The position numbers and the translations under genes are program-made. A DNA stretch of 6,371 bases. Origin: Methanobacteriota archaeon (GTDB lineage Archaea; Thermoplasmatota; Poseidoniia; Poseidoniales; Poseidoniaceae). Position 1 is the stretch's first letter. Each line of letters begins with the position of its first letter. A model generated the notes under the pieces. It was not told where the DNA came from. It searched no databases and saw only the letters and a list, made by a program, of their open reading frames with translations. The stretch is from contig PBUZ01000060.1 in assembly GCA_002728035.1 (NCBI GenBank), positions 2,081 through 8,451 on the forward strand, written 5' to 3'. Below are positions 1 through 5,510 of the stretch, piece after piece.

Positions 1-3000
1 TTAACGACGATATTATTGCCTACGTGACGCCTTTAAATCTCTATGACCCCCTGGTTGAATCCATCGATTATTTCAAACCCGGCAGTTTGTATGCACAAGG
101 TGTGTACGACATCGCAGCCACCACCAACAACTACGGAAACACCGAGGTTGACTTTGATATCGAGGCCACGGTTTACTCTGCAACACCCTCTGATGTGTAC
201 TGTGGAAGCCCGACCCTCGCCGTTTGTGTGGAATCCTTTGAAGGCGGTGCAGCTGGCATACGATACACCGAGCGAGGCGATGATGGCCAAGCGCCGAAAG
301 GAAAGGTCTACGATGATAACGCCTGCAGTACGCCAATTTTCAGAAGCAACGCCTACTGGTTTGGCCATCCGTGTGAAACTTCAACAAAGGGCTACGAGGA
401 TGCTTGGGTGAACCAAACGCTCGTCATACCGAACGTCGATTTGACGAGCATGAGTGGTGACTTCGTTTCACTCAACTTCGAGTATTATGCTGATACGTTC
501 TTCCAGACGAGCCCAACCGGAGAAAATGATCCATCGGATTATGTTTCCCTGCAGCTTGAATACACAAAAGGACAAACCAATTATTCTGCTCTTGTTGTTG
601 CTCAATGGAATGATTACAACGAAGACGATAGCTGCCGTTCTGATGAAAATGGTGATGGTGTTACGAACAGCACCGAACCCTTTGATTTCACAGAACTCGT
701 TGAAATTGGCGACCCCATTAATGACGACGGCGACAGGCTGAATGTGTTTTACAACACCGATGACCTTGTGAAAACCACCAGCATTGACTTGACCCATCTC
801 TTCGTCCAGAATCGTACCTCGCTGGACTCAACCCAGTGGCGATATGAGTGCATATCGCTCAAAGGATCCACTGCAAATATCCTCTTTGAGTTCCAGTCCA
901 ACGACGATGGAAGGAACGGCCAAAACGACGGTTTCAAGGGCGTTGGGTTCAACAACATCTCACTGCAAGAATACACCTTCCTAGAGGTTGCCAGCTACAC
1001 CACCACCCGAACCAATGTTGACGGCGGAGACTCCGGCATGACGACGATTGCAAGCCACGAATTTGAAACTGGTGTGTATCGACTGGATGTTCGGAGCGTC
1101 TTTGATAATACGACGACGGGAACAGCTTGGGAGGGCGCCAATGAACTTTCAGAAGCCAACAATGTTGAGCGTGTAATTTTCAACGTTGAAGCCGTGGATG
1201 TCTCCATTGGAAGCCCTAACACCCTAAAGTGCATGGACGACCAAACCTTGGCCTGTGTTCTCCCAATCGACGAAGCACTTGACCACACATGGGATTACTC
1301 CGCAGTCAACGGCGTTCTAGCAGGAAGTTACATCTTCAACATGGATATCCACGATATGGCTGACGGTTCACTGGTCTACCAAGAGTCCCTTTCCGCACGA
1401 ACACTGCAGAGCGCACAACGAACCAATTTCAGTTTCACCCCGTGGGAGGGTAACTCCGACGGACAACAATGGGTTGATGGCGCGACGTACAACATCTCTG
1501 TCTACGCCACCCTAGCCGATGGCAGCGAAACGGGTAATACGCGCTTCTTCCACGCAACGTTCGCCGAAAATATCGATGTGGCCATCCTCTCCGACACCTC
1601 GGTCCGAACCAGCATCATCAAGGAAGATCTTGCCATCCTCGGTATGACCTACACCCAATACGAAGTCAACGATTTCGACACCTACTTTGAGAGCGGCTGG
1701 TTCACCCACTACAACAAGATCATCTTGCCGTGGCAGGACCAGTTGGCTGCGAAAGACTCCCAATTTGGCGGCGGCGGGTACTACGAAGAAATCGGTGAAC
1801 CGAACCGAGTCGTCATTCTGAAGGAATTCATGTCCTCCGGCAAGACCGTTCAGGTTCACTTGGCGCCGCACGGTTCCCAAATCTACGGTGACGGTACGAC
1901 CGCTCGCCTTCCGTTTGGATTGAAAATCAACGCTCTCCAGGAGGACGACTTTGTCACCTTCAACACGATGGACCTCGCTGACCCATATCATCCCTTGATG
2001 GACAACATCGATGTCAACGCCTTCCAGGGCTTCGATGCAAATTCTGTTGTCGCTGAATCGGTCTTGAGCACCAATTCGGTGAGCACCAATGAAGTGCCGG
2101 CGGTTTGCGGCGGCTACATGGAAAACGGCGGTGAATTCCAGCGGATTATTCGTTCACAGACGAACATTCAGGACACCGTTCTCGGAATTTGCAACTATCT
2201 CGAAGGTGGTCTCATCATCTCCACCATTGACGTAGCGACCCATTCCGAGCGTGCGGACAGCAGCACCTTCCCGCTGCTTGGTAACCTCTTGAAGTTCAAT
2301 GCCAGTGGTTATCCCGACCCCGATATCGGTGTCCAAGGCGCTGGTCTTGAGATCACCATCAACGATGAGGTGCCAAAGAGAGACCCCAGTACATCACCCA
2401 AGTATGCCACCCATTACATGAAGAGCGGTGCAACCGTGAACTTTGGTTACGAAACGACCAGCACCGAAACGCTTGCGGCCGACTGGATTATCGACGGTCC
2501 GACCAATTGGGATGGCAGCACCCTTGCCAGCGGCGTCACCGGGCACACGACCGGTGCAACCCCGAGCATGACCTTCTGTAAGGCTGACCTCGCTTCACAG
2601 ACGGGATGCGCTCAAGGTGAGCAGTGGCACATTACGCTGATGTTGCATGACGAGGATGGCCACGCTCGAGTCATCGATGTGACCGTTGAAACCAACGATA
2701 TCAAAGCCGATGAATTCCGGCCAGAGGCTGATGCCGTCATTGACATGCGGCAGGAATACGAGGAGAATGTTGAATTCATGGAAACCAAGACGGTTTCCAA
2801 TCAAGAGTGGGACGTCCACCGCCTCATCCTCCAAGGCGAAGGTGATGACGCTGAGTTGATCATTCACTTTGATGCCAGCAACTCGAGTGACTTGGATGCG
2901 CTCGAAGGCAACGGTATCGAGACCTACGAGTGGAAGGTTCTGTTTGATGCACCTTATGGTGATGATTCCTTCGACGTTGACGGCCATACCTTCACGACAA

Positions 3001-4124
3001 CGGCTGCCAGCGGCGGAATGTGGTCGTACAAATTCAAGAACGTCACCGTGGATTCCACCGGCACCACCGAGAACCAAATTCGAATCGAGTTGGTCGTCAT
3101 TGACAAAGCGGGCGAAATTTCTGAGAAGCACCGAATGTACTTCGTCGTTGTACCAGAAGGCTTTGGTGATGCGGAACCTGACATCCAATGGGATAACGTT
3201 CAATTAAACGACACCCAGTTCAAGGATGATGAGTTGACCATCTCCGGAAGCGTACTTTCCGGTGCAGAAACAGGCGAAGTGTATGTTGAAGCCGCTTTCT
3301 TCGAAGAAAATTTCTCGGCTTCCTCGGTGATGAAGTACAACATGAGTGTTCTGCAACTTTGGGGCAAGAGTCAAGCCTTGGGCGACGGCGACCGGTTTGA
3401 GATCACCCTTGACATGAGCAGCCTTTACACTGCGGAACCACGTTCTCAGCGCGTTTACATAAAGTACTACGAAGGGGATTACCCCAACGAGCGATGGGTC
3501 ACTATCAAATGGATCGAACTGAGCCTTCCGGCCTGTCAGGGCTTGGAGGCTGACCCGCAAGCGATTGAGGCAGGTGGCGAATTCATTCTCGACGCCAACG
3601 GCGATTGTCAGTGGGACGGTGCATGGTCGTACGACCCAACCACCGGCCTTTGGACGGACAACACCCAGACCGACAACGGCGGCGACGACGTCTCGAGTGG
3701 CTTGGACACCACGATGCTCCTCATCGGTGGCGTTGTTCTTCTGCTCATCGTCTTTGGTACGCTGATGTTCATGCGCCGAGGCGGCGACGACGACGAAGCC
3801 TTTGCAGGTATGGACAGCGGCTTTGGTGCCGATGCTTTGGACCCCACCGAGCAGTACGTGCAGCAGTTGATTGCTCAAGGCTACCCTGAGGAAACAGCGA
3901 GAGCCTTTGCAGCCCAATACGTGGCCGGTGCAGCAGCACAGCCAGAAGCAGCGGCACAGCCAGCAGCAGCCCAACCGGCGGCAGCAGCACAACCAGCCGC
4001 TGCCTTTGACCAGGCGATTTACGAACAGTACTACCAGCAGTTCGTCGGCCAAGGCTATGATGCAGCGACTGCGGCCGCTTATGCTCAGCAATACGCCATC
4101 CAGTACGCCCAATCACAACAATGA
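1..4124 (+). CDS. Giant cell-surface protein, C-terminal membrane anchor (5' partial)
   Basis: The frame is open to the left edge (NDDIIAY precedes the GTG at 24), so that GTG is internal and the true start and signal peptide lie outside; at least 1373 residues. Numbering from the GTG at 24: about 15-55 is a CARDB-like beta strand region; 65-318 resembles a MAM/jelly-roll beta-sandwich ending in a 'GFKGVGFNNIS' strand; 320-395 is a second CARDB-like module; 517-760 looks like a class I glutamine-amidotransferase-like Rossmann domain without the catalytic Cys; 896-1043 is PKD-like ('FDASNSSD', 'YEWKV'); 1050-1170 is an Ig-like sandwich; 1229-1250 is one hydrophobic helix followed by RR; then an acidic, Ala/Gln-rich tail. 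D207-E218 fits an EF-hand calcium loop. All 14 Cys are outside the membrane, several closely paired, and many N-X-S/T sequons are present, as expected of an exported, glycosylated protein. Likely role: S-layer-associated adhesion or ligand binding; ligand unknown. Domain names are by eye. Confidence 0.9.
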   Translation, partial: NDDIIAYVTPLNLYDPLVESIDYFKPGSLYAQGVYDIAATTNNYGNTEVDFDIEATVYSATPSDVYCGSPTLAVCVESFEGGAAGIRYTERGDDGQAPKGKVYDDNACSTPIFRSNAYWFGHPCETSTKGYEDAWVNQTLVIPNVDLTSMSGDFVSLNFEYYADTFFQTSPTGENDPSDYVSLQLEYTKGQTNYSALVVAQWNDYNEDDSCRSDENGDGVTNSTEPFDFTELVEIGDPINDDGDRLNVFYNTDDLVKTTSIDLTHLFVQNRTSLDSTQWRYECISLKGSTANILFEFQSNDDGRNGQNDGFKGVGFNNISLQEYTFLEVASYTTTRTNVDGGDSGMTTIASHEFETGVYRLDVRSVFDNTTTGTAWEGANELSEANNVERVIFNVEAVDVSIGSPNTLKCMDDQTLACVLPIDEALDHTWDYSAVNGVLAGSYIFNMDIHDMADGSLVYQESLSARTLQSAQRTNFSFTPWEGNSDGQQWVDGATYNISVYATLADGSETGNTRFFHATFAENIDVAILSDTSVRTSIIKEDLAILGMTYTQYEVNDFDTYFESGWFTHYNKIILPWQDQLAAKDSQFGGGGYYEEIGEPNRVVILKEFMSSGKTVQVHLAPHGSQIYGDGTTARLPFGLKINALQEDDFVTFNTMDLADPYHPLMDNIDVNAFQGFDANSVVAESVLSTNSVSTNEVPAVCGGYMENGGEFQRIIRSQTNIQDTVLGICNYLEGGLIISTIDVATHSERADSSTFPLLGNLLKFNASGYPDPDIGVQGAGLEITINDEVPKRDPSTSPKYATHYMKSGATVNFGYETTSTETLAADWIIDGPTNWDGSTLASGVTGHTTGATPSMTFCKADLASQTGCAQGEQWHITLMLHDEDGHARVIDVTVETNDIKADEFRPEADAVIDMRQEYEENVEFMETKTVSNQEWDVHRLILQGEGDDAELIIHFDASNSSDLDALEGNGIETYEWKVLFDAPYGDDSFDVDGHTFTTTAASGGMWSYKFKNVTVDSTGTTENQIRIELVVIDKAGEISEKHRMYFVVVPEGFGDAEPDIQWDNVQLNDTQFKDDELTISGSVLSGAETGEVYVEAAFFEENFSASSVMKYNMSVLQLWGKSQALGDGDRFEITLDMSSLYTAEPRSQRVYIKYYEGDYPNERWVTIKWIELSLPACQGLEADPQAIEAGGEFILDANGDCQWDGAWSYDPTTGLWTDNTQTDNGGDDVSSGLDTTMLLIGGVVLLLIVFGTLMFMRRGGDDDEAFAGMDSGFGADALDPTEQYVQQLIAQGYPEETARAFAAQYVAGAAAQPEAAAQPAAAQPAAAAQPAAAFDQAIYEQYYQQFVGQGYDAATAAAYAQQYAIQYAQSQQ
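3708..3773 (+). other. C-terminal transmembrane anchor of the surface protein
   Basis: Residues 1229-1250 (counting from the GTG at 24) are an unbroken hydrophobic stretch, TTMLLIGGVVLLLIVFGTLM then FM, followed at once by RRGGDDDE. The Arg pair is a positive-inside stop-transfer signal, which places the preceding large domains outside the cell and the last ~115 residues in the cytoplasm. Before the helix lies a linker rich in D, N, G, T and S (about 1205-1228) that probably spaces the ectodomain from the membrane. Confidence 0.85.
3843..4112 (+). repeat. Duplicated helical motif joined by Ala/Gln-Pro linker (cytoplasmic tail)
   Basis: Two copies of a ~24-residue motif lie in the tail: EQYVQQLIAQGYPEETARAF (residues 1276-1295, continuing AAQY) and EQYYQQFVGQGYDAATAAAY (1334-1353, continuing AQQY). 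They match at 14 of 24 aligned positions, with the QGY turn, the following T-A and the final QY conserved. Between them (3924-4004) is a low-complexity AAAQP-type linker encoded by imperfect GCAGCAGCACAGCC repeats. Each motif reads as helix, GY turn, helix, loosely reminiscent of the 'MGF/Y...A..AL' pattern of UBA-type three-helix domains; the third helix is not evident. Function is unknown; a protein-docking tail is an inference. Confidence 0.75.
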
Positions 4125-4136
4125 TGTCGAGCGCCT

Positions 4137-4142
4137 GAGGTG
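4137..4142 (+). promoter_or_regulatory. Shine-Dalgarno site GAGGTG for the small membrane protein
   Basis: GAGGTG is complementary to the CACCUC core at the 3' end of archaeal 16S rRNA and sits 5 nt before the ATG at 4148. It decides the start: the in-frame TTG at 4145 would be only 2 nt away, so ATG 4148 is preferred. The site begins 12 nt after the stop codon of the surface protein gene, which fits translation from a shared transcript. Confidence 0.75.
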
Positions 4143-4147
4143 CTTTG

Positions 4148-4426
4148 ATGTCGGTTGAACTTGGACGCATGAGGCGTCATGCTCGCCTTGCCCGCTGGAT
4201 GGGCATCATCGGCTTGCCGCTTGGTCCGCTCATGGGGTTCGGAATCTTGCTTGGCTTGCTCGGTTTTGCTCTCAACCTTCATGTCTGGGAGGAGGGTGCG
4301 GTTTCAGAACAGCACGAGCTCCATCAAATGGTTCGTAGAACCTTTGGTTGGTGTTTAGCGGCTGTCATCGTGCCGATGCTGATGATGATTGCAGGTGGAT
4401 TTTTCCACGTGTTACGCTCATCTTGA
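4148..4426 (+). CDS. Small two-helix membrane protein, unrecognised
   Basis: A 92-residue protein, MSVELGRMRRHARLARWMGI..., starting at an ATG with a well-placed GAGGTG ribosome site. It has a basic N-terminus (five Arg in the first 17 residues), a Gly/Leu-rich hydrophobic helix at about 18-42 with Gly spacings suited to helix packing, a short hydrophilic loop with acidic and His residues (about 45-62), and a second helix at about 67-88. Positive-inside bias puts both ends in the cytoplasm and the loop outside. The gene starts 23 nt after the surface protein and is probably co-transcribed with it; a role in anchoring or export of that protein is conceivable but not shown. I do not recognise a family. 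The clean start site, two helices and lack of overlap support a real gene. Confidence 0.75.
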   Translation: MSVELGRMRRHARLARWMGIIGLPLGPLMGFGILLGLLGFALNLHVWEEGAVSEQHELHQMVRRTFGWCLAAVIVPMLMMIAGGFFHVLRSS

Positions 4427-4446
4427 ATGAGGTTAAGCTCCTCCAA

Positions 4447-4465
4447 AGCGCCGTTGCGTGGTGCT
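4447..4465. terminator. Possible weak hairpin between convergent genes
   Basis: In the 38-nt gap between the two convergent stop codons, AGCGCC (4447-4452) can pair with GGTGCT (4460-4465) across a 7-nt loop, with one G-U pair in the plus-strand RNA. It is followed on the plus strand by a pyrimidine-rich stretch (CACTCTTCTTC), not a T run. The right arm touches the stop codon of the minus gene. Archaeal termination usually relies on T-rich tracts rather than stems, so this may have no function. Nothing else stands out in the gap. Confidence 0.2.
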
Positions 4466-5496
4466 CACTCTTCTTCATAGGGTTCGAGGGGTGAGTCGTC
4501 GTGCTCCTCTTCAACGCCTTCAACCAGGTGAGATTCAAAGTTGGGGAGACGCAATCGCCAATTATTGGGCAGGGATTTCCCGTTATCGATGATCTTCAGC
4601 GTACGCTCTTGCCAGGCGGTGGGTTTGCGTTGCATGATGTACATGTAGAGCACCGAAGTTCGCATGTCTTCGTCAAGGACGGTGTAGCCTGTGGCGGCTT
4701 CGAAGTTCATGGCACGAAGCAGATTGAATGCGGGACGGTTGATGATTTGGAACCAGCGTTTTGCATTCCGCATGCACACCATGATGACGATGAAAATGAC
4801 GAGGGTGTTCAAACACAGTGTGCCAAGGGACGGTTCACCAATACCTTGGAGCATGACCACGAGGAGCAGCAAGATAGGAACGGCCGTGATGAGGAAGATG
4901 AAATTTTCAGACATGGGCGGCTTTCGCATTTTTTGGCGAATGGCTTCCCACCCATCGTGATGTCTTTCGTAGGGTTTGAAAATATCCTTCTCTTGTTGCG
5001 CCGCTGCCGCTCGAACAAGTTGCAAGAGTCCGTTGATTTTCCGAAATTGGGTCATGCCGACGTCCATGTTGTCGTCCAGAATGGATTGGAGTCTTGCTTG
5101 GGCTTGGGCGTATTCTCCCATGTCGGCGAGGATTGAGGCCATCTCGACCACGGGTGTGACTTCGCGAGGGGCGATTTCCCGGCAGTCTTGCCACCAGTGC
5201 AGCGCATCGTGAAGCATACCGAGGTCGTCGGCCATGAGGCGACCACCTCGCACCCACATGTCCATGCGTGAGGGGTCAAGAGCGATGATTTTCTTGACGG
5301 CTGAAAGGGCTTGGGCTGCCTGTGCCATCGTGGCCGGTACACCGGGGGGTGGCAGACAAGCGTCAACGTAAACGGACCATGCTTCCAAATGTTCAGGGTC
5401 GAGGGTGGTCGCTTTTTTCGCTTCCTTCTTTGCGAGGTCTCGGTCGCCTTCATCGAGTGCTTCCAGCGCATTGAGGTAATGCGATTCAGCACTCAT
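4465..5496 (-). CDS. TPR-like protein with two-helix membrane hairpin
   Basis: A 343-residue protein starting MSAESHYLNALEALDEGDRD. The N-terminal ~195 residues are helical repeats of tetratricopeptide type: about 3-36 (ALEALDEGDRDLAKKEAKKATTLDP, a good TPR match with the closing 'LDP'), about 65-110 (second 'ALDP' and an 'ALHWWQDCREIAP' helix) and about 114-146 ('ILADMGEYAQAQARLQSIL'). Two hydrophobic helices follow at about 198-217 and 223-242, separated by a short GEPSLG turn, so both soluble parts should face the same side, probably the cytoplasm (Arg/Lys after helix 2). The last ~100 residues are soluble and end in a strongly acidic tail. TPRs bind peptides or proteins, so a membrane-tethered scaffold is the likely role; partner unknown. 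The ATG lies 14 nt after the upstream zinc-finger gene's stop, so they are probably one operon; the ribosome site is weak (CGTGA, 4 nt upstream). Confidence 0.85.
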   Translation of the reverse strand: MSAESHYLNALEALDEGDRDLAKKEAKKATTLDPEHLEAWSVYVDACLPPPGVPATMAQAAQALSAVKKIIALDPSRMDMWVRGGRLMADDLGMLHDALHWWQDCREIAPREVTPVVEMASILADMGEYAQAQARLQSILDDNMDVGMTQFRKINGLLQLVRAAAAQQEKDIFKPYERHHDGWEAIRQKMRKPPMSENFIFLITAVPILLLLVVMLQGIGEPSLGTLCLNTLVIFIVIMVCMRNAKRWFQIINRPAFNLLRAMNFEAATGYTVLDEDMRTSVLYMYIMQRKPTAWQERTLKIIDNGKSLPNNWRLRLPNFESHLVEGVEEEHDDSPLEPYEEE

Positions 5497-5510
5497 GTCT
5501 TCACGTCCGT

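Noticed and set aside
24..26. GTG as start of the large surface protein
   Set aside because: The frame is open upstream to the edge of the window and no signal peptide follows the GTG, so the gene begins outside.
2065..2094. Short GAGCACCAAT direct repeat in the surface gene
   Set aside because: Only two copies of about 10 bases encoding STN; too short to mean anything beyond local low complexity.
2595..3203. 202-codon minus-strand frame opposite the PKD-like region
   Set aside because: Antisense shadow of the surface protein gene; no recognisable protein features.
3204..4112. 302-codon open frame on the minus strand opposite the end of the surface protein
   Set aside because: It lies wholly antisense to a well-supported gene, its Cys/Leu-rich stretches are the complement of the Ala/Gln (GCA/CAG) linker, and it shows no domain or ribosome site.
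4501..5136. 211-codon plus-strand frame opposite the TPR gene
   Set aside because: Antisense to a protein with clear TPR repeats and membrane helices; His/Gly-rich composition typical of a shadow frame.
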